A stretch of DNA of 64,000 bases, taken from positions 9,294,001 through 9,358,000 of the forward strand of contig NC_068972.1 of the NCBI RefSeq assembly GCF_016808095.1, written 5' to 3'. Below the pieces are notes generated by a model. That model searched no databases and was not told where the DNA came from. It saw only the letters and a program-made list of their open reading frames with translations. This DNA comes from Vigna angularis. Taxonomy: Eukaryota > Streptophyta > Magnoliopsida > Fabales > Fabaceae. This document shows, piece by piece, positions 38,401-52,066 of this stretch (positions within the stretch are counted from its first letter, which is position 1; each line of letters begins with the position of its first letter). A program made the translations under genes and the position numbers.

Positions 38401-41400
38401 GCTTTAACTTTTAATCACCAAAAAAGAAGCACTTACCAGATATGTAACTGAGAATTCTTAGATCACGGAGCCAAACAGTAGGAAGAACAGTTAAGGCAGT
38501 AAGCACAGCAAAAAGTGTATGTGAATCCATTTCAATTGCACCCAAATTCAAGCGTGCATTTGGAAACAAGGAAGACAAGTTGTCGCCCTCCAAAATTATA
38601 TATTCAATGCAACAAGCCTGCATGAAGGAATATTCAATAGGGAAAGTAGTTGCTATAAATTTATAAAAATTATAATAGGTATCTAACAAGATGCAACAGT
38701 GGAATCCAAACAGGTAGCCACATAGAATTTCATCATTTTCAATTTGCTGTAACAAATTACATTGGATGAGACATCTAATGGAATAGTGAAGGCAGTTGTA
38801 CTTACATATAATTCCACGTACAACACTATCTGCATTCAAAGAAAAAACAGGAGAAAGAATTAAAAGGTGATTAGAAACATAGTTATTTTTAACTAACATG
38901 GAATTTGTCCAACTAGAAATGTATGATAAAGACATGGGAACATAAAAAATCTTAAGATTTCAAGACCTGACAGAACTATAACACAACCTATAAAATGAAC
39001 ATAAAACATAAATCTTAAATCAAAACAGAGAATCAGTGTTTGAAAAATGAGAATGAGTGATTACAGAAATACACGTAAGAAAGAGAATCATGAAGGGAAG
39101 ACTAACTGAAATTGCAATACGTCCAGTAGTACCAAAAGCAGCTTGGCCAATATCAGGGTATGTTTCAAGCTCAGGATCACTGTCCAAACAGGAACGCAAG
39201 AGCAGCCCAGTATAAAATGAAATAATTGCAAAAAGAAACAAGACTGAGATCCCAAACCATCCACCTTCTTTGGCAGCATAAGGGGTAGAAAGGATTCCAA
39301 CACCACAAAGAATGTTTATGCCTACAAAATCCAAACTACGATGGATAAGGAAAAAGCACCAACTGCACTGCAGGGGTCATCAAGTTTCAAACCAGATGGT
39401 CTAAAATATTTTATCTTACGTTTCATTTTACAATTTAAGGTATAAAAACTTATCTTTAACGATTCAGGTTCATGCAGTTCAAAATTTACAATATTCTAAT
39501 GAATATAAAGATGCATGTGATTAGCTTTAGTACAGATTAAATATAGATATAAGATCATGGTCAACTAAGAAATGAGAAAATTTGTAGTTTTTGAACAAGT
39601 GATGCTGACAAAGTGGTTGAATCATCACTTGTCTAACTTGGGTAGGGCTGATAAGCCAGCAAAAGTTACATCATTGCCTAATATGGTCCCCCAGTCAGAG
39701 GATTCATTGAGTATGTCTGTTGGACTTCTTAATTGCAGTTTTCCAGAAAAAATAATATATGTTCTAAATGACTTTCATTGCCACCAATAAATGAATACCC
39801 AAACCTTATCTTCTAATAAAATATTGTTCAAGTAATTTTAAATTAAATAATTCACAGAGTGAAGTAAGGAATTAACTAATTATTTGAACTGTTAAGCTTA
39901 ACTCTATTATTTATTCCATTATAATTTAAATATACCGCGCCCAGTTTTGGGCTTAAATGACTTTCAAGGTAAATATTTGTTTAAGGTTTTCATACAAAGA
40001 AAAACTCCTTTAAAAAACTCATCTTTTGAATCATAAAAAACAAAAAATGATCAGAAGATGTAAATATGATTATAACCTACTTAAAACATGTTCTCCGAAA
40101 ATCAATTATTATTTAGAAGCTGGTTTTTCTCGTATTAAAGAACAAAAACGATAGTTTCACAAAATGATAATATATATTAGTATTTTAAATTAAAAATTAA
40201 AATGTTAATATATTGTTTATCAAGTGATTATCTTTTTTAGGAGTGTTAACTTGCCTTTTTTTTTCTACAAAATAATCACTAAATTATTTTACACTCTATT
40301 CCATGTACAATATGTTACACAAGAATCATTGTCACTTTAAAATGGTTTCTGTGAGTTCTCATAACTCAAATCTACTCCCACCTCCCAATTTAAAATGTTG
40401 GTCAAATCCGATCCATATTCCAATCCAAATCCATTAAGTGGGGCAGAGTGTATACCCACCATGTTTTTTTCTTGTCATGTAACTCATAAGGACGCTGTTT
40501 TTTTAGAGTGTTATCTGCTTGTTAGCTTCTTTTTAATGCAAGTCGTGCATTATATCAATTTTCAAAGCTCTATAAACCCAGAATCATGATCATGTCCGAA
40601 TGAAAAAGAAAAAAAAATAATGCACACCACTCTTTTCTCACCAAATTTTGTTTGCACGTAGAAAATTTCTCCTATTATATAATGATGTTCAAATTTTCTG
40701 ATATAAAAGTGGAAACATAGTTTATCATAATGACAAGAAACAAACATATACAGTACATTGTATCATTATTCATTCAATTTGCCCTAATAATGATTTGATA
40801 TTTTTTCTTCCTTCTATTTTCCTTTTTATTTATTCAGAAGATAAGGTTGAACAGTGTGTTTTCTCATGATAGAACAGAATTCTGGCACAGATCAAACCAA
40901 GAACATAACAAACAGAGAAACAACAATTTACCATTGAACACAGCTTGTCCAAAAGAGCAGTGATGAGAGGGAACTTCATGAGAAACCTTGGAGTCCTTCT
41001 TAATCAAAGAAGATCTTCTAGAAGGAAGAGGAGGAAGCAAGGTGTGAGAGCTACGTCTCTGATGCTGCTCATCTTCTGGTTCTTGTAAAAGAGGCTTTGT
41101 CACTGAAGGAAGTGCTTCAGGAGTGTGCCTCCTTGTTAGTGATGTAGAAAGGAAAGAACTGCTTAGTCTTGACAATGAGGATGTGCCCAAAAATCCAATG
41201 TTTGGTGATGGCACACTACTGTATAGATCAATAGATTGCCTGAAACACGCCATCAACAACAATATATGAGTATTCAGTTCTGCACTTCACATAGGAAACA
41301 CCAAAATGAAGTTGTTAGATTTCTTTTTCAACTTCTGGACATAGTTTGTTGACTATGTCAAGAACAAGTGGCATGTTCTGGTTTCTTCTAAAACCCAAAA

Positions 41401-41811
41401 CTAACCAGAAAAAGGTTCGAAACAATTTTTACATTCACCATGAAAAAGGCAAAATCACTTTTCAAAAACGTAATGAAAAAGGAGGAAAAGAAAAGACAAT
41501 TAACCATATTTGTAGAGAAATTAGAGGTGCCCTTTTGACACTTTAGAAACATAAAAGAAAAAAAGACAAGAGAAAACACAATCATGAGAAATTCACAAAT
41601 CCAGTGTTGTTAAAACAAAAAAAATAGAAGACCTGTAACTCTGTGGCCACGAGATGTTGTAAGAACTGGGCTTTCTCTGTGGAGGGTTTTCAGTTGAGTA
41701 ACTAGAAGAATCAGAATCGTTACCATCACCTCCACCTTTGTTCAAATCCTTCTCCATATCCTCTTCATCACTCTCGATGATAAAACTGTTCTCTGAAACA
41801 GAATTATTCAT
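35488..41811 (-). CDS. AVT1-type vacuolar amino acid transporter
   Basis: A member of the amino acid/auxin permease family (Aa_trans); plant and yeast AVT1 proteins move neutral amino acids across the vacuolar membrane. Coding exons in transcript order: 41811-41633, 41239-40932, 39321-39107, 38829-38806, 38617-38437, 38119-37903, 37640-37505, 37115-37096, 36707-36562, 36419-36376, 36299-36237 and 35586-35488. They total 1632 nt, giving 543 aa and a TGA stop. Residues 1-150 are hydrophilic, acidic and Ser-rich (MNNSVSENSFIIESDEEDME), as in AVT1A-J. The membrane core starts at QAVFNGINILCGVGILSTPY and includes ETYPDIGQAAFGTTGR, GLYGYCYSGHAVFPNIYSSM, YAGAAVMGYTMFGE and VVNPLTKFALTISPVAMSLE; it ends GTYSALSEIIKSLRG. 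About eleven membrane segments are expected. One intron is U12-type AT-AC and one exon is only 24 nt. The AVT1C-like group is the best guess. Confidence 0.94.
36708..37095 (-). other. U12-type AT-AC intron in the transporter gene
   Basis: On the minus strand the intron begins ATATCCTTTT, a full match to the U12 donor consensus, and ends AATCAC. TTTTTAAC, close to the U12 branch site TCCTTAAC, lies about 14 nt before the 3' end. Splicing here joins CCA TTA ACC AA to A TTT GCA TTG and yields NPLTKFALTISP, which matches the family. GT-AG alternatives break the frame. Confidence 0.85.
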
Positions 41812-42640
41812 CTTCCTTCAAGTTCTCTCTCCGTTCAAAAATCCTCAATCCCTTCAACAATTAACCTTCACATAATAACCACACTCATAAAACACATCAT
41901 ATGAGCAGAAAGCAAGAGAATCTTTAAAATCTTTATAAGAAATTCAAGGCAATTTTACAACATAAAATCTGCGCCGGGATCAACCCTACCCTATTCTTTA
42001 ACCTTTTTTCTAATACCAAAATAAAAAAACTACACGTGGGCTGAGATTAAAAAAGCTTCCTTTTAAGTATTCTTACTGAGAAGCTTGTACTCAAGAATCC
42101 AGCTAGATTTTAGCTATGCATGCATTTTCATAAGTTTGATTAAGTGAAGCCAGAAAACAAACACAAGGCAGGAAAGGAAAAAAGGGGGTGGTAAGGTAAG
42201 AGCTTTAAAGTGTTTCCTCTTATGGTTTTCGTTTTGTACGTTTCCTTAAATTTTTTGAAAAGAAAGAAAGTGAAAGAAATGAAAAACAAGAACACAGATA
42301 AAAGAAACAGGTGGGTACTTACTTACCTTTGCTATCAGGTGTTTTGAATGACACTGCACTCTCAATGTTGGGAAGTCTTATAGCGGTTTAGGTGGTGTTT
42401 GTGTGAACTGAAAAACTTGAAAATAACTGTGGGATGACAGAGCAGAAGAATGATGGAAAGTGTAGCAGTTTATTGTTATGCACATCTGTACTCTGTCTTC
42501 GACAGTGCAGGGACATAAGAAATCGTAGCCGTACATTAATGGGAGATAATAGATAGCCAATTGCCATGTTGTCATGCTGGCATGGGTCCCCATTTTTCTT
42601 TTGTTTCTTGTAAGAGCTCATGAATCAGATTCATATCATA
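41812..42640 (-). other. 5' UTR and leader intron of the transporter gene
   Basis: A strong donor, GCAAAG|GTAAGTAAG, lies at about 42327 on the minus strand with no coding frame before it, so a leader exon probably ends there. The acceptor lies shortly upstream of the ATG at 41811; its exact position is not decided. Transcription probably starts between 42350 and 42640. Confidence 0.5.
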
Positions 42641-44138
42641 CCATGCTGCCAGTAACCACTTTATCTAATGCTATAATAAATCTTACAGTTACAAATTTAT
42701 GATAATAATAATAATAATTTCACATTCATTTTATTTTCATGTCTTGGAGGGATTCAAATCCTCCCTATAATAGGTAATACTGTTTTCTTTCCATTTGAAG
42801 CTAACATTTTGATAGTTAAAACGCATTATTTCTTCACATTAAATAATTTTTTTAATTTTTCCCTTATTTTTATCCATCTTTTTAAATTTAATTACTTATT
42901 TTACGTTAATAATTAAGTTGCATCTTTTTTTAACTGACTTAATTTATAAATTACGCTTTCAAATATTTATTTAAAATTTTTAAACTGATATAGAGTAGTA
43001 TTACACATTTTTTAAGAAAATAAATTAAACAATAAATAATGTGATTAAATTAAGAGAAATAGTTTCTCCAACTCTTTGGATGAATGACAAAAATATTCAT
43101 TGCTATTAATATCTTTAACTTTTAAACCAACAAAATCATCACCATCCCCGTTTATACTATGCATTTCGAATAATCAAAATAGTAACTTATTATTTGTTAC
43201 TTTTCTTGTTTATTTTGGTTATATTGTCATCTTTTAATGAGATTATATTATTGTACTATTTATTTATTGTTTTTTCCTTTTATTTATCTTTTGCTTAATA
43301 TATCTACCTCATAGGCAGGGGGTGTGTTTAGCATTTTTCAAGATGTGATGGGAAAACTGCTTTTAGGAGCTGTGAAATGTAAAATAAGATATGAAACTAT
43401 AAAAAAATTATAACATGAGAAGAAGTTTATTCTAATTTCAATATCAATAAGTGTTCATTTTTTCTTTCAAAACCTATTATTATTATTATTGTTTTATTAT
43501 TTATACTTATTATTAACTTGAAAAGATATACAAGAAAGAACAAGATAGAGTGATTAAATGTGATAAAAAGTGATAGGAGAGGAAGAATATCAATTCAATT
43601 CATAACAGTAGATCAGTTATACATAAAAGTTTTTATTCCTAAATATATGAATACGGAACAATGATAATGACATAATTTGAATTCAACTACCACCTATAAA
43701 TTACGTCACAAATTTTCGCTATCCCATTAATAATTACAAGTAACAAAAATATTAAAACACAATATACTTTTTTATTCTGAAGATTATCCACTATTATATT
43801 ATCTTAATCTTTATTTTTATGTTGTTTTCTGTTTTTTTTTATATATAAATTTGGTATATCTGGTATAGTTATTGTTATAAGAAAAACTTATATCTAATTT
43901 GCTTAATAGTTTTGTTAGTTATCGAAATAATAGAAAAATAATTTTTCCTTTTCTCTTCTACCTTATCAAATTGGTGCTCTCATATACTTTCTCTTTTTAG
44001 TGATGTGAGTATATTCTCAAACTAAAAACTTGCACTTACTTATATAGAACGGAATATAGTGAGATTATAATAAAGTTATGGCCGAAATTCAGTACATAAA
44101 CAGTGAGAATCGTGTTATTTCTTTAATCTGAATAAATT

Positions 44139-44142
<4 letters not shown>
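42641..44142. other. AT-rich intergenic DNA
   Basis: No coding frame, RNA gene or transposon border was recognised. Confidence 0.45.

Positions 44143-44202
<60 letters not shown>
44143..44202. repeat. (AT)30 microsatellite
   Basis: Sixty bases of alternating A and T. Confidence 0.95.
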
Positions 44203-44208
<6 letters not shown>

Positions 44209-44344
44209 ACGAAATATCTATTTTTTTATATACACTCAGTTTTTATTATTTTTTTCTGCTATAGCTATAAAAATAAGGTTTAATTGCTTAATTGCTTTCC
44301 AAATTCAGTTATTATGCTCCTTTATTTCTCTGGAAAAAAAAAGT

Positions 44345-44545
44345 GAACTTTAAACCTAACTCAACCCACAAAATGACTTCTAAGGTGAGATTTTCATTCA
44401 CTTATATACTTTAAATTAGCCTTATCTCTAATCAATGTGAGACTTTAAGTCTAACTCAACCCCACAAACTAGCTTATAAGGTGAGGTTTGCACCCACTTA
44501 TACTCTAAATTGATATTATCTCTAGTCGATGTGAAACTTTCAATA
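44345..44545. repeat. Two tandem copies of a TRIM-like LTR end
   Basis: Two units of about 95 bp each contain AACTCAACC(C)CACAAA, AAGGTGAG, CACTTATA and TTATCTCTA, and then GATGTGA or CAATGTGAGAC. The same sequence appears in reverse orientation at 47668-47780, where it starts an LTR. These are probably decayed LTR fragments. Confidence 0.6.
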
Positions 44546-47394
44546 ATAATAATTATTATTATTTAGGATTTGAATTAATCATTACATAAAGCAAAATAGA
44601 GAAATAGAAGAGGAAGAATTGAGAACATGAAAAAAAATATAAATATATATATATATTTTATAATAAACCTTGTTGTGTTGCGGTATAAACTATCTTTACA
44701 AGCATATGAGAGCATGTGTATTATGTAGGATTTTGGGTTTGTAATGAAAAGTTGGTTCATGATTAAAGGAATGAACTTTTTTACAAAAATGAAGGAGTAG
44801 AGAGAATAAAATGGGCTTAGAGAAGAGAGAGAAAAAGATGGACACAAAGGACTAAAGGAGAGGGAGAAAGAGATGGAGGAGCATACGAGAGAGAGGAAAA
44901 AGTGACCAACTCTTTTTGTTATATCAGCACACAATTAATTTCGTTACTTAAAATTAACAGAATGAACTTGATGGTGCAATTATACAGAGTGAAAACGAAA
45001 TTGAACAATTTTTAAAAAGAGGAACGAAGTTGACACTAACCATTAAATTTAAGAACCAATTAAACCATTAAACCTAAAAACAACTAAGTTCTGGTTACAG
45101 TTTTTGAAGAACTCATAAAATTCCTTTAGGATTAATTTTAAAAAACTAGAAAAATGAAAGGAGGTAGCCTTTTTTTAACTCATGATGATATATACAATTA
45201 TACTTATTAATAAAACAATAAACTTAACCTTTTTAAAATTGTTATAACAAAAACAGCTTTATTCACAAGTGAAAAATCTTTTTCCTTTCCGTGAGACCTT
45301 TTTTTAATATATTTCAACTATATAAAGAATAAAAAATTTTCAGGAAAGTTACAACTATTTTATTCTTTATAAAAAAATCTTCTTTTAATATATTCTCCAC
45401 ATTTTCTCTATATCTTTTCTTGGTCAAACAAGTCAGTTTAATAATGGTGTATACTCCTTAAAAGAGAATTCTGAATGAACCGAGATAGGCTGATAATTAT
45501 AAACTCTATATTTTTATATTTTTTTCTTGGATTTTGAAAGAAATCCCGAGTTATCTAATAAACTGCAGGTAAATAGTACGATCGGTACCTGATTAAGGGG
45601 AGATATTAACTTTGGATGGTTGAAAGACTTTGAAATTCTTTTTGTTTGTTACGCATACTACCTTTTAGTTATAGAGTTTATTTAGTTACATTTATTTCAT
45701 TTGGTTTGATTTATATGGATTAGAGTGTATTGTTATAAATTGGAGTGGAAATATTTAAAGATATATTGTACACAACTATATATTTTGTATTACTGATTAG
45801 AGTGATTGAATTTAGTTGAAGTGAATTGTAACAATAATTGAAATGTACATTTGGTGTTTTAGATGATACAAACATAGTGTAATTAGTACAATAATGATTG
45901 AAACCATACTTTGATCTAGAAATTTTGTAATTTTGGATTAATATCACTGGTATCATCATTCTTAGTGATTTTTTAGTATGTGATCATTATATGTATTATT
46001 TAGTAATCATTACATGTGTAATTATTACACGTATCATTCTTACTGTGTATCATTCAAGCAAGCACATAGCTCAACCTATGATTTGAAAATTGAACGAGAG
46101 AGATGGCGAAACAATTTTTTTTATTCTATAACACTTTATGCTCAAGTCCAGAAGTTGTCCTTAAAGTATAACAATGGTATATAGTGTTTTATGAAAATTG
46201 GCCGCAACTTTTTCCTCGCTTAAGCATTATTGTGATGCTTGAACAATATGATAAAAAGAGATAATCATTTAATGAGTAAGTACTTGAGAGAAAAATAAAA
46301 ACAATTATATTTAAAAGAGAGAGGTCACAGATTCTCTCTCCTATGAAGTTGGTATCTATAAAGTGAAGTAAATTCGTTAATGTAAGAATATTCTTTCTTA
46401 TTTTAAGAAGTAAGGTTGCTTAAATAATTTACTCAAGCAGCATGCATGTGATAATTGTCAATTGTCTAATTGATATACCTTGAGAATTCAAGTATGATTT
46501 TAAGTCTCACGTTAAATAAAAATGAGAAAATGAAACATCATATAAATGTGAAAATCCATTAATCTATTGTCTTAAGATTTTAAGTAGAGTGATATCAATT
46601 TCTTAAATGAAAAAAAAATGAGTGACCTTATTTCTTTGTCATGGAATAAAATGAAAAATGAGTAATTAGTTTAAATGGTTATTTGTTTAAAATGAATAAA
46701 AAAATGTGAGAAAATATAAGAAATGACTATTAATTATATCTTTAATAGTGTGTGCTTTTTTTTCTTAAATGAGAAAAAGGGTTGTATTTGAGATTTATAT
46801 CCAATAGTAATGTGAGATTTTAATAAAAAGATATTATGCATTATGCATAATTGATCATGAAGACGTCCAATTTAGGAGGATAATAGGTGGTTGAGTAGTG
46901 CTAAAATAAACTAATCACAATACTTGTAATGCTACTAGTCTTTGATATTTTTTCTATACCCATAGATCTTTTTATATATATTTTTAATTTGAAATAAGAT
47001 TATTTAAAAATAAATCTTTAAAATATAAACTTACATAAAAATAAATAAATTTCGAAATCCAATTCAAATCACTTTACTAAAATAAATAAATTTAGTCTTC
47101 TTAAAAACAAATGTAAAGGTTACACCAAAATATAAATTTAAAAAAAATTAATTGTTTAAAAATAACTTTCATGAATCTAAACAAAAAGAAATATAATAAA
47201 GTTAAATTTTAACCTTAATTTTTTTATTAATAATTTTATTTTAATTACTTGATTTTAAAACAAAAATACTTAAATAAAATTTAAAAATATCTAAGGATAA
47301 AATACTCATAATTTACCTCATCCTCCTCATGTAGATAATTAAATATACATACTCATTAGAGTCTCCATTGGATTTAGTATAATAAATTTTATTA
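44546..47394. other. AT-rich intergenic DNA
   Basis: It contains chance open frames (for example 119 codons on the minus strand at 44575-44934, Ser/Phe-rich) but nothing with recognisable protein character. No borders of mobile elements were seen. Confidence 0.45.
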
Positions 47395-47800
47395 GAAAGT
47401 GGTTTTAAGCCAAATTTAATCCCATAAAACTACTATATAATATGTATCAGAGCCATGGTATTAAAGTCATGGTTGGAACATATCCAAGTGAGATCTATAT
47501 GGACATTCTGTTACACTCGTTGTCTCTTGACATGGTATCAGAGTCATAGTTAGAGCTTATCCTAGCGAGATCTATGTGGACATTCTGTTCCACCTACTAT
47601 CGGACCACCCATTAATTTTACTCTCACGCTCGATATGTCTATACTTCAGCATGAAGTGGGTGTGTTGGAAGTCTCACATCAACTAGAGATAAGGCCAAAT
47701 TATAATATATAAGTGGGTACAAACCTCACCATCAAAGCCGGTTCTTTGGGGTTGAGTTAGACTTAAAATCCATCATACAAAATATTTTTCCATCATCACA
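47395..47800 (+). mobile_element. TRIM-like copia fragment with initiator-tRNA primer site
   Basis: A partial LTR end (to about 47444) is followed by TATCAGAGCCATGG, and about 85 bp later by TGGTATCAGAGTCATAG. Both resemble the primer site complementary to plant initiator methionine tRNA (TGGTATCAGAGC). The two copies belong to a tandem duplication that also repeats GAGATCTAT.TGGACATTCTGT. At 47668 a second LTR begins TGTTGGAAGTCTCACATC. There is no coding capacity, so a terminal-repeat-in-miniature element is likely. The outer borders are not fixed. Confidence 0.6.
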
Positions 47801-49977
47801 CCAACTCATCATAATGGAATTTTTATATATTATATACAAAATTTCTAGTTAAAATGATTATATATGCATGTCTCCATTATTTATTAACTCACCTTGCCTA
47901 TAGAACTTTTTGCTCAATTCTCTTCCTTTTTATTTTCTCCTCCTCCTCTCATCTTCAAACAAACACAACTTAATCAATTATAAAGTTATGACAAATATTT
48001 TCTTTTAGAAAATTCACAAATTAAAACCAATTTAAATATGAAAACATTTTTTTAAATATGTAATTTATTTTTACAAGCGATTCACATTGCTTTTTAATTT
48101 AATTTTTACTTGCTCCAAAACATTATTATCAAGTCGGAAAAACCAAAGAATATTCACCTTTTAAAAATAGTTATTTTAAAACTCATATTCAACATGAACT
48201 AACTAAAATCCAAAAGAAGCATACGGTACTCATTGCACACAAATTATCATTTTGTTGAAAGAGATGCTTTAGAATATTCCGAGAGTCTATGAGGGCAACT
48301 TGACAGTATTTTGTTAACGGATAAAATGAGACATCATATAAAAGCATCAACTATACCTTTTAATATTAGTTTATAAATTCCACAAGTTATTATTATATAC
48401 ACATCATACATCTAAATCAAACATATAACAAATTTCACTCGTAAATTATTAAAAGATGAGCCGAAGCATGTGATGGAGTGCTGTTGTTTGATCCCAAGAA
48501 AAAACACAGCAGGATAAAACATCCAACATGTGGTCTTACTGTGAACAACGTTCCAAATTCTCAGCCAGTACGTAACATATAACCTTGTCCACCAAACATA
48601 CATCTTCACGTTCATCACCAAACCAACGTTCAGTCACCATCACAAAATTGAAAGTTTAGGAATTTCTTTTACAAATTTAAGCATCAATTCAATGTGCCAG
48701 TAAAAATGAAAATGTATTGGAAGAATAAACTGTTCCAGTTATGAACAACGTAGATTCAAATTAACAAATGTTTTTTTTTCCAAAATATTATCTTGTTGTT
48801 TTCCAATTTATGTATAATGAAAGTGTTTCGGTTACAAAGTCGAGTCACCAAACACATTATTCACAATTTGTTCTCTTTCATTGCTTGGTCTTGTTTTTTG
48901 GTTTTCTGTCCCGTTTTCTCGTTCGGAGGTGTATCTATTAAGATGTTTCGATGTCAAAGTCAATACGTGAACCATTTGATAATTCAATGTAACAGTAATA
49001 AATGCATAGTAAATATTACCATCTATCTCTCCTCTTTGACTTATATTTATAATTTTTGGCATAGGTCCAATATTAGTGATGTTTTAATATTGGTCCAATC
49101 CCGATTCATTATCCTTAATCATGATTTACCTTAATTTTCGTGGGATTGATTTGTTTCTTTGTCACAGACAATACCTATCCGGCGTTATTTTTTTTGTCAT
49201 AGTCATCGTGCAGTCATTCAGTGCAAATAAAAATATCAAACAAGTTTTATTTAAATTTTGATATATTTTATAAATATTTAATATGTTAGAAGTTTCGTAT
49301 TAATTAAACATAAAATTAATTTATAATATATTAACACCAACTTGTAATATATAAAATATTTTCATGTTTATGATATTCCGAGAATGCATTGTAGCAGCCA
49401 ATTTGATTAATTAGTTTGATGGAAACTTACGCTTTCGATTTTCCGCTTTCGTCTGAAACAGACGTTAAGGTTTATGGTATCGTACGCGTTGTCTCTGAAA
49501 TAATTAATGTGAATGAACGTGCTTGGAGACATTCACATTCGCTACTTCAGATCCTTGTGAAAACAGATCCGACAATGATCTATTATAACCTGATAAATTT
49601 ATATAATTATTTTATATTCATTATTTTTTTCACAATTACAAATACTTTTAACAATTACAAAAAGGCTATCAAAATATCATTTTTCAAATGGATACTATTT
49701 TTTCTCTCTAAAAGTGAAATGTCTGTCTTGTCATTATCTTCATTTATTTCCTGGAAAACGGTACGTTACTTTTACATTTAATTTACTTTTTACACGTCAT
49801 TGTCAATTGATTTTGAAAAAAATATTAACCAATGATATCATTGTTGCATACAATAGTTCCAATCATAACATTTTTTTATTACAGTGATATATGCCTTTTT
49901 CGTATTTAATTTATGATTTTACGATAAAGAATATTTGTCGTGTTTAGAAAGCTCAAAACTTGAAATTTTTTAAAATG

Positions 49978-49980
<3 letters not shown>
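47801..49980. other. AT-rich DNA with unrecognised short frames
   Basis: Open frames of 113 codons (48793-49134, +), 121 codons (49416-49781, +) and 69 codons (48412-48621, -) are present. None matches a family I know, and none has a convincing splice partner. They are not called genes. Confidence 0.4.

Positions 49981-50042
<62 letters not shown>
49981..50042. repeat. (AT)31 microsatellite
   Basis: An uninterrupted AT dinucleotide run of about 62 bases. Confidence 0.95.
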
Positions 50043-50044
<2 letters not shown>

Positions 50045-50927
50045 TTTCTTTATTAGAAAAACATCTTACTGTATTGATAAGATATTTGCCATATGCTTCT
50101 GAATCTATATGTCGATTCCTTATGTATTTATGGATTTCTTCAAAGAAAATAGGTCATGTAGAGGAAAAATAATTTTGTATTTCTGCAAATCATAAATTAT
50201 TACCGTAAAAAACTATTAATTTTTTACAATGGTTGTTTTAAAATTCATAATAATAATGTTGTTTAATTACTTAATCATTATTTTAAAATACAATATAAAT
50301 AATAATTTTAATTGACCGTGTAACCTTCTTACACTAATGTTATATACATAGATAAGGATAACAAGATGATGAGTTAGATAAATCTTACTTTGGATTATGG
50401 ATTATGATGGATAAGGTAAAAAAAATTCAATAATTCATTTTAATTTATTGAAAATTTAATTTAATCTTATTCAATTTAATGAAAATTCAATTAAGCTCAT
50501 CCCTTAATTTTTATTGGATATCAATCCATTTAAAAGAAATTAATTATGAAAATGTAATCAAATTATTTTCCATCCGTTTCATATATTAATAAAGGGATTC
50601 ATTTAATTTAAAATATAATAGATAAATCCTTGGCATCAATTATTAATAAACAGATTTTTATTTAATTGTTTGTCAAACATATGGTTGGTGGAACAGAGTT
50701 ACGTTGAACTTGGACACCATACATACACGCCACGTTCAAAGAAATTGCTTCTATTTTGGAAAGAGTCAATACTTTTATATAATTTCTAGCAAATTCTTTA
50801 TCTAGACAAACAACTTGACTTACCAAGTCTATTATTACACGTCACTTTAGATATTTAGTTTATCTCAAAATATTTATCATATTTTAAAACAATATAAAAT
50901 GTCAAATTTTAATAATATCATTAGTAC

Positions 50928-51391
50928 TAAGATGACAAAAAAATTCGTGTTTCTGATAAAATCCGCGACAGATAACCTATAGATATTTACTATCTGTGAG
51001 TTGTGGATAGGAGCATTTTAATACCCTTATAAATGGGTCGGGTGCAGGTATTATAGATATCCGTTACCCGCAAAAAATAAAAATTTAATTTATATTTTAT
51101 TAAGTTAAATTTAATTAAAATTAAAATAATATTTATATTTAATAATTTATATTACATTTTTTATATATTTTATAATTTTTATAATTTTATTTTAATAATT
51201 TATAAAAATATATTTTTTTAAATATTTTACGAATATCCGTGGATATCTACAGGATATAGGTTTTAAAATACCCGCAGATATTTTTAAGTGAGTAACATGC
51301 AGCAGCAGATTGAATAACGGGTGAAATTTTTTTGTCGGGTCAGGTTGCGGGTAGGTACTATCCGTATCCGACCTGACCTGTTGTCATCTTA
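50928..51391. mobile_element. hAT-like MITE with TAAGATGACAA termini
   Basis: The left end is TAAGATGACAA and the right end TTGTCATCTTA, a perfect 11-bp inverted pair. The flanks ATTAGTAC (50920-50927) and ATTAGTAT (51392-51399) agree at 7 of 8 positions, as expected for an 8-bp hAT duplication. The interior has GGGTCGGGTGCAGG and ACCCGCA words, seen in many plant non-autonomous hAT elements, and no coding frame. Confidence 0.75.
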
Positions 51392-51399
51392 ATTAGTAT

Positions 51400-51909
51400 T
51401 ATGATTAAAAAACACGTATAACAATTGAGTGATTAATAGTTTTCAAAATGCTCTTTCAGATCAACATTTATTTCATAATCTATAATTTATTCTCTAGTTT
51501 CATTTTTAATGGTCGTATGTAGTCCCTAATTTTATAAAGAAATTTCATAATGATAACATGAATTTGGTTATCATGGTAGAAAAGAAGATATCTTTAAATT
51601 AACTTAACCTTTCTATAAAATTGATTGAAAAATAAAAAATTTATATCTACTCATATATTATATAAATTGTCTTTATCTTTGTCTTTGTTAATCATAATTT
51701 TCAACTCGTATTTTTCATGTTGAGACATACAGATCTCGTACTTGAAACTAGATATTTATAGATGATTTAATAATATTTTACAACAAGTGATACAATAAAT
51801 AATAAATTGTATTAAAAACACTCTAAATAATTTTAATATTATATTAATTTAACTTTATAAAATTAGGTTTTAAAATAAAATTTATACTGATTTACACAAT
51901 GAAATAACT
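51400..51909. other. AT-rich DNA, no feature seen
   Basis: Short intergenic stretch between the MITE and the 157-bp direct repeat. Confidence 0.45.
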
Positions 51910-52066
51910 AACTAGAGTTATGTATTTTTTAATTAAAATATAACTTTTGTGAAGCGAATCACAATAGTTTATAAAGTCTAGAGCATTTCAATTTTAATGA
52001 TAGAATTAAAATCTATTAAAAACGACAAATATTATATTTGGATTGTGCAAATAATTGGAGGACATG
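51910..52066 (+). repeat. 157-bp direct repeat, left copy
   Basis: The sequence from AACTAGAGTTATG to AGGACATG is identical by eye to 57501-57657. It directly precedes the border of LTR C at 52067. Its last five bases, ACATG, are a candidate target-site copy for that LTR. Confidence 0.95.

Noticed and set aside
48793..49134. 113-codon frame with two similar halves
   Set aside because: The FRLQSRV and FRCQSQY segments hint at an internal repeat, but no family, splice context or promoter was recognised, so it is not called a gene.
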